NCBI GenBank assembly: GCA_024305745.1
Contig: JAHRBS010000009.1
Span: forward strand, 1,860,001-1,924,000
Source of the DNA: Polyporus tsugae
Lineage: Eukaryota; Basidiomycota; Agaricomycetes; Polyporales; Polyporaceae
Direction of reading: 5' to 3'
Length of the DNA stretch: 64,000 nt
Shown here: in pieces, positions 44,509 through 56,827 of the stretch
Layout: each line of letters starts with the position of its first letter
How positions within the stretch are numbered: the first letter of the stretch is position 1
Notes under the pieces: model-generated
The model's input: only the letters and a program-made list of their open reading frames with translations
Told to the model about the DNA's origin: nothing
Database searches by the model: none
Position numbers and translations under genes: made by a program

Positions 44509-47500
44509 ATGTCCACGGCGCCCTCGTCCCGCTCCACACCGCCTTCACGGTCGTCACCAACGGTCCCGTCAACCCGCGCCACGTCCCCACCCACAAGTCC
44601 CGCCACAATTCCCGAGGATGTATGCGCTGTTTTCCTGTCATTCTCGACACGGGGCGCTGACTAGTATAGCAGATAAAGACAGAAGATGAAGATGAGGTTG
44701 GCAGCGAGGTCGTGGAGGCGAATTCTCCGAAGGTGTGTATCCCTATTGTGGATCCCTTCCCTTCCATTCTCCCTTGGTGTTGTGATGCAGACGTATCTCC
44801 ATCTATGCGTTCCTGCAAATATCTTGTCGTGCGCATATAGCCTGTCGTAGTATTTTGCGCGCGCATATACTCAACCACCCGCACTTAGACGGGTGCACCC
44901 ATCATACCCATAACACGTAACCCCAGAATCTACTAGCTAACATATCGCTCCACAGGATGACCCCGAAGAACAGGACGAGGTGGGTTAAGCCCTTGTATGC
45001 TCTGTTCTTTGGCCTGATGCCGTAGGAATCAGGATGTTAAGGAACGTCTCGTCGAGCTCGAGAACCTCATCCAAAGGTCGGGGGAATACGTGAAGCTGCT
45101 GAAGACGCAAATGGACCAGGTCAAGGTCAACTACGGCGCCCGCCGCCAAAAGCCCAAGTCGGAGGTTAAAACGAAGCTGAAGCCCATAGCGAAGAATACA
45201 CGGAAGCGTTCGCGGGTCGTGTCCGACTCCGAGGACGAACGTGAGGCGAAGCGCACGAAGGCAGGTGGCGCGCAAGAGGAGGATGGTGAGAAGGCAGATG
45301 AGGGCGAGAAGGAGAAGCAGTACACGTTCCAGCAGCCTCCCTTGGTTACAGGTGCGACGCTGAAGGATTATCAGCTGGAGGGCGTGGCGTGGATGGCAGG
45401 GCTGCACCAGAATGGGATTTCTGGTATTCTAGGTACGTGGTTTGAACTTTGCTGGCCTGGATCGGAACACACGAGGTTGAAGGGCGCGTGTAGCCGACGA
45501 AATGGGTCTAGGAAAGGTGAGCATACCACATACACTTCCGTAGGCTAAGATGCCAATAGCGAATATCTCCTAGACTATCCAAACCATCTCCTTCCATGCA
45601 TTCCTCCGAGAGCGCACAGCGGCCCCTTTCATGGTCGTCTGCCCGCTTGCGGTGCTCGACAATTGGGCGAAGGAATTCGCTCGTTTCGCTCCCGACATCC
45701 CCGTGGTCACATACTACGGCACGAAGGAAGAACGCGCCGAAATCCGTCGCACACAGATGGTTATGGACGAAGTCGACCTCGAGTACCACCGGCGGTCAAG
45801 TACGTCGCACGCAGCGGCAATGGCGGCCACGACCCCTTCGAAGCGCAAAGGTAAAGGCAAGGGCAAGGCCGCGGCGCGCGGCGGTCCAAAGACTCGCGGG
45901 CGTGGACGTGGGAAGGCCACCGGGCGTGGACGCACGACCCGGGACGAAGACAGTTCGGAGGACGAAGCACCTCCTGCCAAGTCGCGTCGTACTCCGGCCA
46001 CTCGCGGTCGTCGCGGAGGACGTGCACCCGCGAAGTCTCGCAGGCGGCCCTTGTCTGAGGCGGACTCGGACGAGTTTGAAGACTCCATGACCGTAGACGA
46101 GGAGATCCCGGCCCCAGCTGAGGAACGCAACAAGCATCCCTTGAAGCCGCATCAGCGGACGAACTTCCCGGTGGTGCTGACGACGTACCAGATCGTCATC
46201 AACGACCGCGCCGAACTTTCCCATTACCATTGGGGATTTATTGTCGTGGACGAAGGCCACCGGCTGAAGAACATCGACTGCGTGCTTATGCGCGAAATCA
46301 AGAGGATACCTGCTGATGCACGGATGGTCCTCACGGGCACGCCGTTGCAGAACAACTTGGCAGAGCTGTGGGCCCTGCTAAATTTCGTGCTGCCGGACCT
46401 ATTTGGGGACTTGTCGATGTTCCAGTCTTGGTGCGTTTTCACCCCGTGTACGTCAATGTGTAAAACTGACGCAGTTGGTTGCGTATGCAGGTTCGATGAG
46501 AGTCGGCTGAAGAGCAAGCTGACCTCGGACCGGGAGACGAAGCTCATCCACTCCCTGCACGATATCCTCCGCCCATTCCTCCTCCGCCGCATGAAGGCGG
46601 ACGTTGAGATGGCACTCCCGCCCAAGAAGGAGTACGTACTCTACACGCCGCTGTCCGAGCCCCAGCGCGCGCTGTACGAGGTCGTCGTCCAAGGCGACAA
46701 GGCGCTGCGACAGCACCTCATCGACGAGATCCGCGCGGAGGAGGAGCGGCTGAACGGCGGGGGTCGGAAAGTCTCCGACGACGAAGAGGAGCGACCGTTG
46801 AAGCAGGCGGCGAAGGACAAGGTCCGGACGGGGAAGGGACTCAGGAAGAAGGTCGACAGGGACTATGTGGAGAGCTCGGACGAGGATGGGGAAGGATACT
46901 TCAAGAGACTGGATGAGGGGCAGATACAAATGCGAAAGGAGAAGGAGCAGCGTGGGGAAGATATTGGGAGGGAGTGGCAGATGCGTGTTGCGGGTCCGTC
47001 TTTCTTCTTCCATCTCGTGGCTGCAGTGCCAGGATGCTGAATTTGTTGTTCCACAGTCAAGGAGGTGAACAACAAGAACCTCAAGAACGTCATCATGCAG
47101 CTGCGTAAGGTTTGCCAGCATCCGTTCCTGTTCCACTGGTCCAAGGACGCGCGGACCCGTGAGCCCGTCCTAGGCGATGAACTTGTGACCACAAGCGGGA
47201 AGATGATGGTGCTTGAGCGGCTGCTTGACGCCCTGTTCGCTCGGGACCACAAGGTTCTGTTGTTCAGCCAGTTCACAACTATGCTCGACATCATCGAGGA
47301 CTGGGCAGTCGAACACAAAGGCTGGCCGATCTGCCGCATTGACGGTAGCATGGACATGGAGTCACGCAGGGAGGACATTCGGCGCTTCCAAGAGGGCGGT
47401 TCCGCGCCTGATGCTCCCCGACTGTTCTTGCTCAGCACGCGTTCAGGCGGTTTGGGTCTCAACCTCGTCCAGGCCGACACGGTCATCTTCTATGACCAGG

Positions 47501-48097
47501 ACTGGGTAGGTCCATTCTTTTCTACGGCTGCCACAACCCGTGCTCACCCACGCGCTGTAGAACCCACAAGCGGACCTCCAGGCACAGGATCGCGCACACC
47601 GGATCGGGCAGATGAGGCCGGTACTTATCTTCCGCCTCCTTTGCGCTCACACGGTGGAGACGAAGATCATGCAGCGTGCGACGGACAAGCGCAAGCTCGA
47701 GGCGTTGGTCATCGCCAAGGGCGAATTCGTGAATCCGACCAATGCGGCGAAGCGAAACAAGAACCAGGTGCTGGCCGAGCTTGCGATGCAGCTCCACCGG
47801 CTGGAGGGCGAGCGTATCCAGGTCGTGCCGAGCTCGGAGGCGGGCAAGGCGAGTGTCATCAGCGACGAGGAGCTGGAGATGCTGCTGGATCGGAGCCCGG
47901 AGGTGTTCTTGGATCGTCAGAAGGGTTGGACGAGTGGTGGGCAGGTTGAAGGAGGGGAGGCCGTTGGTCCCTCGGCGAAGACAGTGGTGCCAAACGCGAA
48001 GGGGGCGAGGACTGCGTTTGCGGTGTACGAGGCCCCTGTGCACGCGGATGGAAACGTGCTGGGGATGATGGATTTGGAGGACGAGGCCGACGAGTAA
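44509..48097 (+). CDS. SNF2-family chromatin remodeller (LSH/HELLS/Irc5-type)
   Basis: LSH-type ATPases slide nucleosomes and help silence repeats. Nine exons: 44509-44619, 44673-44732, 44956-44979, 45033-45432, 45494-45516, 45574-46430, 46491-46993, 47057-47505 and 47561-48097, for 987 residues. Motifs in order are LKDYQLEGVAWMAGLHQNGI, ADEMGLGKT (motif I, about residue 199), VDEGHRLKN (motif II, about 431), LTGTPLQNN, KNVIMQLRKVCQHPFLF, STRSGGLGLNLVQADTVI (about 786) and QDRAHRIGQ (motif VI, about 819). The NLKNVIMQLRKVCQHP block and DEGH box favour LSH/Irc5 over ISWI or CHD. An Arg/Gly/Lys-rich insert of roughly 130 residues separates motifs Ia and II, unlike the usual compact lobe. Exon 5, only 23 nt, carries motif I. 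Intron 2 (44733-44955) is unusually long. Confidence 0.9.
44831..44869. repeat. Paired GCGCATATA motif in SNF2 gene intron 2
   Basis: GCGCATATA occurs at 44831-44839 and again within GCGCGCGCATATA at 44857-44869, inside an intron of 223 bp. Confidence 0.7.
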
Positions 48098-49647
48098 GTA
48101 GTGGCGGATTGTCGGATGAGCGGAAGTTTTGGGGTGCGTTTCCCATCGACATCGTCGCTTTGCTTTCGTTTCATCGCTTTCGTTACGCTTTCGGCTCTTG
48201 ATTGCATTTGGAATGTGATTTTGGATAGAGACTACATCGAATCGTCCATAGTGTATTGTAGGTTAGTCGGTTTTATATAATAGACGTAACGTACGTGATG
48301 ATAGTTAAATGCACGTTCTAGTTTGTCCACGCAGAGTAGGTGGGTCTCAAACGTGAGGTATGTTTTTTCACTACTCCGCTTCTGAACTGTTGAAAATGAC
48401 ACTGTTCTACAACCCCAGCGACGAGTCTTTAGGTACTTCTTCCAGTGACAAAGGAATCAACATCGTCTGCTCTTTGGGAAAACGAGAAGTGGGCCCTCTC
48501 CTACAAATCTTCGCTGGATATGAAAGTGGTTGGTAAGGGCACGCCTCAGTTAGCTGGGTGGCCAGTGATTTGTGAGGATACTCCCCAATATTCACGCCAC
48601 TGACTCTCTCACTGACCTGCTTTTGCACTTTGTCACTGTGGAAGGATTTCCCTTGTAGAACGCGTCGCGGACACGTGCTGAGAAAATATTCAGACAGCGT
48701 GCTGCGCACACCCCCATTCCGCCACGCACCAATGCAATGATGCTGCCCTGCTCTTTTCAGGACGGATCGCGAGATCGACACCGATGATGACTTCACGCTG
48801 TGCAGCAGCATGCGACTTGTTTCCCCAATAATGCGGAAAACGATCTCTCCTCGGCCTGTTCTACTGCTTCTGCTTCAACTCCAGCTGCTTAAGACTCATG
48901 TCATGGCCCTGCTGTAACAGACAACATTTCCCGTCGACCGCTTCCCCCGACCCAGAGGTTCGCACCACCAAGTCCGGGTTCCCGAAGTCCTTCAATGGGA
49001 TACACGGCGTATGCCTCGTGTACCAGCTTCTTTTAGGCCATGCACTCGCTTTGCTCTCGAACCTTCCTCGCTGGGCATGACCATGACTTCAGCCGGGCCT
49101 TCTGGCCGTGGCCGGAGCTTACCTTGACATCCCGATGTCCCTAGTACTATACCCGCTTCATTCTAGGAACCCCACTTGCCTCCACTTCACAGCACTATTC
49201 GGGACACATTGACGCAACGTTGCAAGTGTTCGGTCATAGGACACCGTGATACACGCTCTGGGCGCCCGACGAGGGGTCAATCGAGGAGTACACCATCGAG
49301 AGGGGTTTGGGAGCAGTGTTCAACGGCGTGTCAGGACCGACGACAAATTTGTTTTTAAATCACCCGATGAGCTGATCGGGATCCCGGACGCAGCCTCACA
49401 CGCGTGCCGAACTGGGAATTCTAGATCATGGATTGTTCGTGCCATGGGCCTTGATCTCGGATTATTTGTGCCCTCGCCGTTTGTGGCGCTCGCGGTCCGG
49501 CGACCTGGCAGGATGTAAGGGGAACCTGGATTGTACTGTCCAGCGTTTGCGTTGTTCCCTTCCGATATCTACTCTTCGTCTTATATTCTTTCCCCAACCC
49601 GTCCATTCCCTACCTTCTTTTCCCCTCCTTTCGCGCACACTGGTACG
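48098..49647. other. Intergenic, nothing recognised
   Basis: About 1.5 kb with only short, unsupported frames. The last 150 bp are pyrimidine-rich and probably contain the promoter of the gene at 49648. Confidence 0.5.
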
Positions 49648-51273
49648 ATGCTCTTGCTAAGCCTCTCGTCCCTCTCCGCCATCTTCTTCACGTTATTTTT
49701 CTTCGCCTCGAATTCACCTGCCGCGCTCGCCTCCCATGTCGGACTAGGCCCTATGAACCTCGCGCGGTCAAGCTCCGAGACGTGGACCAACGCTCAACGC
49801 CTCGCCGCAGGTCTGCCCCCGCTCGCTCCTCGCCGTTTCAAGCGTGCCACCCCTACTGAGCCTGGCATCGGGAAGCGCGCCGCTCCAAGCCCAAGTCCGA
49901 GTGCCCATGTCAGGCATCCCTTCCATGGTGTCCATCTGTAAGTGCCATTGCATTTTGAACCACATCTCTCTCTCACCAGATACTCATCCCTTGCCTGGAA
50001 ACAGAGCCGTTGAGAACTCTTACACTGGTACTCTTCAAGCGCGTACCGTCTCTAGCAACACCTCCCTTGGGTTCTTGCGGCTCTCGTCCTCCGGCGTGTG
50101 AGTGTCATTTGCCTTCATCGCCCTCTGATTGCTCGTCGATGCTAATTAGCGCCCAAACTATTCCGAATCTCGTTGCGTCATTCTCGACCGGCCATGCGCT
50201 CTTCCTTGGCTGATTCCCAAGCAGCGCTCTTGGCGGCGACAACGGAACATCCGTTAACTTTACGGCCGTCGGGACCCTCCCCTTCAACATCGCGACGGTG
50301 AGTGTGCTCGTTATGATTGGTCTTTGCAGGCGCCACCGACTCACAACCACCCTGTTTTGCTTTCCTGTCGCCGACGCGTCGCTCCATTCGTTGCGACACT
50401 GCTTGCGGTCGCTGACGGAATACCTACGTAGGTGACTGACAATACGAATGAGGTCCCTTCATTCCTCGGCGCGGTCGGTAACGCTGCGATTGCGAATGGT
50501 TCTGCGAGGTGCGTCACTTGTATATGCATCGCTTGCGAGTGCTTCGCGACTTCTCGTGCTCTATTGCCGGGTACTAACTTCTTCTCTCATTTCTTCTCCT
50601 GCGTCGATAGTGCGGCGGCGCTCAGCAATGTCTTCCAAAGTGAGTTTTGAGTTCACCCACTCGTTTCTTGCGCTTCTCCATTCCTATTTTGCCATATGCG
50701 TCGTCCTGGTGCTACGATTAGCCATTCCGGTGCTGTGTGGAGCCCGTCCGCTCTCATACGGTGGTGTTGCTCCTTCGGGGACAAAAAAAATAGGGCCGCC
50801 CCTATCTATGCTATGGTCCTCCGACATCGGAATGCTGACCGAACTTACATTCCTTCAGCATCGCCTCACGCCCGGCCTACCTTGTCCGGGAGTGAGTCCG
50901 CCATCTGGACCATGGACGCAAATACGGGGAAGCTCACCCGTAAGTACCGCGTCGCATCTCGTCATGCAACGTTGTGAAACAAGCCTGACCAACGATCTGC
51001 CCTCCAAACTCATGGCGTCATACTGTAGCTCTCTGGGTGAACCCGGACGGCTCGCACGCTCGCTCAGTTCTGGCCTATAGCGCGTCTGATGACGCGCTTC
51101 TACTCACTGGGGACGTCAGTGCGTACAACCGGGCACACCCGGGCTCTCCGGTCTCGGAGGTGGTGAGTGACGTTTGACATCGCATGGGAAACCCTCCTAT
51201 AGCGCCAATGTGTTGAACATCTCCACTGACTGCGGACGCCCTCCTGTAGGCGCTGTTCTTCGTGAGCAACTGA
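49648..51273 (+). CDS. Secreted multi-exon protein, unknown function
   Basis: A signal peptide (SLSSLSAIFFTLFFFASNSP) opens an exon that runs to about 49937 and includes a Lys-Arg-like processing region (RRFKRATPTEPGIGKRAAPS). Seven more short exons join in phase: AVENSYTGTLQARTVSSNTS, SALGGDNGTSVNFTAVGTLP, VTDNTNEVPSFLGAVGNAAI, SAAALSNVFQ, SGSESAIWTMDANTGKLT, LWVNPDGSHARSVLAYSASD and the final ALFFVSN before TGA at 51271-51273. The beta-rich body (repeated ...GYL, NPDGS and LLLTGDVSAYN-type strands) resembles secreted agaricomycete proteins of unknown role. Whether it binds a carbohydrate is unknown. All introns are GT-AG, and the frame is closed only if all eight exons are used. Confidence 0.72.
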
Positions 51274-52739
51274 TCCCGCAGCCAGGATCTGCAACGAAAA
51301 CGCACGGCAGGCGGTGGTCGGTGCAACTCCGACTACTTTTGCGGCAACGACGAACTTGCACGAACGACAACCGAGACGATGGTTACGACGACGACGGACA
51401 TTGAACCTTTCCCTTTCCCCCTTAACCGCTCCCAATCCTATGCGCGTTCTACATTCCCAGAAAGTACAACTAGGACAAGCAGAAGCCGATCTGTTTTCGT
51501 CCTGATAAAGCTACCTGCCCTTCCATTTACTTTACTCTTCTAGCTAGTCGTGAATTCGGTCCTTTTGCGAACTTGCCTCGCGCGGTACAAACCCTCTTGA
51601 CACTGACATTGTTCCTGCTCGGTGCTCTCACTTCTGGTTCTTGCTCCTGGACGATGGACTTCTGACCTCCCTCACCTCACCCTCCTCCCCTACGTATGCG
51701 AACTATATCGTATCCCTGACGCTTGATCTCCTTGTTTCGCGTTCCGTGCCTTGCGGTTTCTGGTGCGTTGCTTACCACAGATACTTGCGGTACCCTTGCT
51801 CTTCATCGTACTCCCGTTTCCCTAGCCATATTGTTGTGCCGAGATGTAATACTAGCGGCGCTCGGTTGTCTGTACAGTACATGCTTACTACATACTCTTA
51901 TATGAGACAACGCCCTTGATATGACGACCTTATATGTACAAGTACTGTACAAACTTCCGGTACGCGGCTGGTGGATTATTGCTGATACTACACAGGAACG
52001 CTAAGTCGAATTGCGCAGCGTGAACCACAAAGAACTTCCGCATCGCTGTCGCTGGACATGGTTGTAATATCACTCAGACAAACATGCGATTGCCGCAGCT
52101 GTTTGCGCCTGCACTACCGTGGCATAGCGAGATGAAGACCAACTTGAAGCCTGCTATCTGATGCTTTACATCCACAAACGAGCTGCGAATGTGTTCTCTC
52201 CGAGGGAATAAATTCGGAACTCGCTGCACCCCCCCCTCCCCGCCGAGTGTCTATAATCGGTTCAATCGATCCCGTTAGTCACGGTACTTATTCCCTCCCA
52301 CCATCAAACTTGGAAGTCTATCGAGTCACCACTCCCTCATCCCAACTCGTCCCGTAACCTGTCGGGGCCGAATGATCACAGCGGGTGACTCGACCGCGCT
52401 TCGGCTCTTTGATATTGAAGCTCCCGCTGCGGGTCAACCTGGTATGTTCGACCTTGGAGCCCAGAAATGCAGCTCTGGGGCTCAATGTCATACGCTCGCG
52501 CTAAGACCCACTTGAAGATCCAGGAAGACCAAGGCGACAGACAAGGTGACGATGTGCCAGTGCTCTGGATAATTGACGCAGAATCATATCTCGATCTGTC
52601 GATTATCCTCGCTTCTCCGAACCAACTTCTCACGGAGTTGAATGGCGTCGGGTAAATGAGGTACTATAAGTGGGCTCAGCTCGCCTTCCACACGCACGAT
52701 CATCATACATAGCACTCCCCTGCCCCGCCTACAGCAAAA
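51274..52739. other. Intergenic, with a TATA-like site near its end
   Basis: No gene is supported. CTATAAG at 52664-52670 lies about 75 bp before the start codon at 52740 and is a fair TATA box. A C-rich run lies near 52230. Confidence 0.5.
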
Positions 52740-53197
52740 ATGGCCTCCTCGCCCATCCCCACCTTTTACCGCATCGTTTTCACGATCATCGACCCATTCT
52801 TCTGCGTCTTGGCGTCGCCACCCACCTCTTCACCAAAACCGACGTCATCGCTGGTCTTTCTCCCTCCGCGGTCGTCCCACCCGGCCCCGAGACAGTACTC
52901 CTGCTCGACTTTTTGATGGGCTTCTTCGCAATGCTCGGCTGCCTACAAGTGAGCCTGTTGCGCGCACGGCCCAACGACGTGACGATCTGGACGGCGCTGC
53001 AAGGGAGCACGCTCGTCTTGGACATCATCATGACGGCGGCGACTGCGCGGATGTTGGTTTCGCAGGGTCGAACGGATCCTAGCGTGTGGTTGGGCGGAGA
53101 GTGGCAGAATCTTGCCGGAAACGCGGTGATTGGGACGATCCGCGCAGCGTTCGTGCTCGGAATCGGGATGGGAGGGGCGAAGGGGAAGACGGCTTGA
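52740..53197 (+). pseudogene. Small multi-TM protein (DUF7704-like) with an apparent 1-nt deletion
   Basis: The family N-terminus is read from ATG at 52740 (PTFYRIVFTIIDPFFCVL). The rest of the homology continues in another frame from about 52811 (LGVATHLFTKTDVIAGLSPS, LLLDFLMGFFAMLGCLQVSL, NDVTIWTALQGSTLVLDIIM, AFVLGIGMGG) to the stop at 53197. A single missing base within GTCTTGGC (about 52806-52813) explains the shift; no intron does. With it repaired the protein would be about 152 residues with four hydrophobic helices, as in small fungal DUF7704-type membrane proteins. It may be a genuine recent pseudogene or a sequencing error. A TATA-like site and good start context suggest the locus was recently active. 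Confidence 0.6.
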
Positions 53198-53864
53198 GAC
53201 GGCGCACGTAAACGAGTGGTTGGTTGGGCCGGACCGGGCCGGGGCGTCCGCCTACCAGTCACTCTCGCCACCAGCACTCGCGCCCGCAAACCGCGTCACC
53301 GAGATAGCTCATCAAAAGAATATGGAGGCTGTTTGTTGCGAATGCATTTCTGTTTCTTATCGTTCTCGCCCGGCACGCCGTTGTTCCGGACTAGTTATGT
53401 TTTGTAACCCATGTCTGATCCCAGTTGTTAATCAGTTCCTTTCGCGCCATCTTCTTACGCTCGTTCTCGGCTTCCTCGAGTTTATCCCTGTACGCTTGAC
53501 ACCATCTGTTAGGCTTTGTATTGTAACACTCTCACAAAGGCAACACGCTTCAGATCAATTTTCCCAACTTAACGTTGAACACTGAACCGCTACCTATGTA
53601 TGCGAGGATTTGCTCATGCGGAAGCGAATGTACTGCGTTTGTCCAGCTCTGTCATGTCGGATCGCATCTCAGCTTCTCGGGATTGAGATTTCGAATGGCC
53701 CAACAGACAACTACTTTTACAAAAGACATCAGTCACCCCATCATGATTTCCGATCCTCGGAAACCTGGACCATTTCCGTCTTCGCGTTCGCCGGGTCCGT
53801 TACATCGATCTCCGCTGCAACCGCATGCCACCATTAGCTGACTAACTAAGAAAGACCAAACGAC
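53198..53864. other. Intergenic between convergent genes, nothing recognised
   Basis: No supported frame or repeat; it holds the 3' UTRs of the two converging neighbours. Confidence 0.5.
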
Positions 53865-56048
53865 TCATTCACACCCACATGTAATCTGCTTGATGGGCCC
53901 AGTGAACCACTTTCGCGCACTGAGAAGCCAGAAGCCAAGCGCATAGGTGACGACAATGCCCACAGCGACAATGGCGTAGTTCAGTGTCTGAGAGTCGACG
54001 GGATTTGCCTGCGGGAGGATGAAGGCGATTGAAATGAAGATAATCCACAAGCAGGAGATGATCGCAACGGGATAGGAAAATGGGCCGAGATGGAACGGCC
54101 CACGCTTGAAGTGCTTTCCGTATATGACGCGCAGTGCGATTGGGATGCCTATAGTAGAGGCAAGACAATGAGCGGTCGGTGGGTCGGAGGTTCCGCAGAG
54201 GGTGGGCGTACCGTAAGAAATGTATAGCCCAATAGTGGCTATACTCGTGGCGGCCGAGAAGGCGACCGAGCTTCCCAAGCTCGGAAGACCTAGAATGAAG
54301 CTGAGCGTGCATGCGAGCCAAACTACGATTTTTGTTAGCGTCGACACCAACGAGCGAACCCTTGAGGCCGGAACATACCGGTCCTGATGGGGGACCTGGT
54401 TTTCTCATCCACCTTTTGGAAAAACCTGTGTCCGGGGATGGCACCGTCACGCGAGAACGCGTACATCATACGACTGTTGGACGTGATGGAGAATGTCCCG
54501 CAGAAGAACATCGCGCCGATGACAATCACCTGACCACACACTTCCGACATTAGCCCTTTATCCATTAAGACTCGAGCATAAAGTCGGCGGCGTACGCACC
54601 ATAAGAACGATCGCCCCCTTCTCGCCGACCGTATCCAAGAATATCTGCGCGACAGGTTGGCCAGTGGGAGAGTTCACTGTACGTTCGAGGTCCTGGATAG
54701 AAAATAGGAGGCCGAGGAGGAGGAAGAAGCCGAGGACGGCAGAGACTCCGATGGCCGTGATGATGCCTATGGAGCCCGCCGTGGCTGCGTTGTGCGTCTC
54801 TTCGGTCATCTTGCCTCCATTGTCAGATTATATTCGGTTTAGCTTGTCATATTTAACGCTCACATGTGCGCTGGCATCGAACCCTATGCATCTTACGTGT
54901 CAGCACCATTATTCTTGGACGGCCGACGGGAAAATGTAAAAATGAGCTTACCTGTCAGGGTGTACTGCGCCGTGAGGATACCAATGACGACGACGTATGC
55001 AGGGCTCGCTCGTTCGCTCCAGCCGACGCCGTCGACGCCGGTGTTGTCGATGAACGTCGCGAAGACAAACTTGGCGGATTGGTGGGTCGGCGCGGCTGCG
55101 AGGATGGCGATGACCACGGCGGTTGTCCCAACAGCGTGCCACCATATAGAGACGTTGTTGATGTACTTGAGTAGGTGCACGCCGAATGTGTTAATGAGAC
55201 CCTGGCAAATAAGGACTCCGGCGTAGATGCCAATCGTAATGCGCGGTTCGGGGACAAAGGAGGTGCCGAAGGTTGCAATTGTCGAGATGAAATTTGCTGC
55301 TGCGAAACTTTGTCAAGCGTGAATAACGAGCAAGTCCGTCCCAGCATAAAAGAAGGGTTTCACACCTGATGCCGGTTGTGACGGCGACCTGTCCAAGGAG
55401 GTTGAACCAGCCCGTGACCCAGGATGCGAAAGCAGCGTGTTGGGGGTCGGAGAGCATGGCTGCCCAGAAATATGGGCCACCGCTTGTAGGATGTGCGCTG
55501 CATACCTCGCCCATGGCCAAACCGACCATACAAGTGAAGAAGGCTGGGCAGCTTGTTCAATGGTACGGAATGCTCGAAGGATGTCAGAAGAACTTACCAA
55601 CCACAACCAATCCCCATACCATCACGGCTGGCCCTCCGGTGTTCTATATGACCGCGCAACTTCAGCATCCATTTGCAGGCGCCGACAAACGGTCTACACG
55701 TACCAAGCCGTAAAGGAACAGCGAAGGAATGCCCGTGATAACGCTGATGATCGAGAAGGACACACCGAAATTCTGAGATGTCACCGACGTCAATGACGAA
55801 GCTCGCGTGCGTATTTACACCGGGATCCTCAGGCCCAAACACTTGCCTGTAGCAGGGTCAAATCCCGCCTATCGCCGCCATAGTTCGTTAGCCACTATCG
55901 AAGTCGACGATAGAGACGGATGGATCACGTACTTTAATTCCTGCTTGTATCCCATACGCGCCAACTCCCTCTCATCGTCGAGTGCTCCGCTCGCCATCGT
56001 GCCATCGTTCTTCTCTGAGTCAATGGTGGAGGGCTCTCTTGCGGACAT
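53865..56048 (-). CDS. APC-family amino-acid/GABA-type permease
   Basis: These plasma or vacuolar membrane carriers take up amino acids, GABA or choline by proton symport. Many phase-consistent exons give the family order: a polar N-terminus (MSAREPSTIDSEKNDG), RDLTLLQ, NFGVSFSIISVITGIPSLFL, NTGGPAVMVWGLVVVAFF, TCMVGLAMGEVCSAHPTSGG, PYFWAAMLSD and WFNLLGQVAVTTGISFA. Later come MTEETHNAATAGSIGIITAI, GTFSITSNSRMMYAFSRDGA, VWLACTLSFILGLPSLGSSV and a terminal SARKWFTGPIKQI. The motif PTSGGPYFW and the MTEET loop are diagnostic of the UGA4/choline-type branch. The substrate cannot be told from sequence alone. Exon 2 (55847-55868) is only 22 nt, and the intron after it (55773-55846) starts with GC, a non-canonical GC-AG intron. 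No stop breaks the model. Confidence 0.88.
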
Positions 56049-56827
56049 AGTTTCGGGTCGAGCCAGAAGAATGAAGGGGAGGAAACTTGAACCGGAATCG
56101 ACGGAGGCGGCGTGCTGCTGACCATAAATACAGAATGGCAAGGAAGATAAGGTGGGTCTCCCGAAGGACGCTCGCTGCTCCTGCGTGGAAGCTGATTGCC
56201 GTCAGGTCAGATAGAGCCTGTGGACGCTGACCACCGTTCTGGTGTTGAAGCTTTCCTGAATTCATCGCCTCGCTGGAACGCTGGGCCGACATGAACCAGC
56301 GTTCTGGCAATGACAAAACATCGCCTCGGCCCCCGAGACATCCGCAAAATCTCTTTGAGGAGGGACGAATCCACTGAGCGCGGTGAGAGGGAGGAAAGCA
56401 AGGAAATTAGACAACTATGCCATCGTCACGGTGTGAGCGGTGTGAGCTCCGAACCAGCGTCAGGTGTGCCGGTGACCGCGGGATCAATTTCTCGCGCCAA
56501 GCTTCTTCCCTTATCATGACCACCTTCAACTACCATCCCCTGCAACTTTTCCGATGCAGTACCTCCCTGCTTGGTGAGAGGACGATCTATCAGCCTATCG
56601 ACCTAGTAGCAGCGGGTTCCAACTTGGCTGCTAAGGTTCTTAATCCAATTCAATCTCTTCGACATTCAAACTGAGCGTCAAACGGAGATCTACAACCAGG
56701 ATCGGCGGGCCGCTGTTGCTTGAACTTCATTCTGCGTCTCCATTCCCATCTCCCGATCTCCCGTATCGTTCGCCACTACCTTCGCGACCATCCAAAGACG
56801 TTCTGAGTCTTTCGACTGTGACTGGGC
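56049..56827. other. Divergent intergenic region
   Basis: Upstream of both the permease (minus) and the F-box gene (plus). No gene or clear promoter motif is seen. Confidence 0.5.

Noticed and set aside
55845..55875. GGGTCAAATCCCGCC as a tRNA T-arm
   Set aside because: It is the exon of the permease gene read on the other strand.
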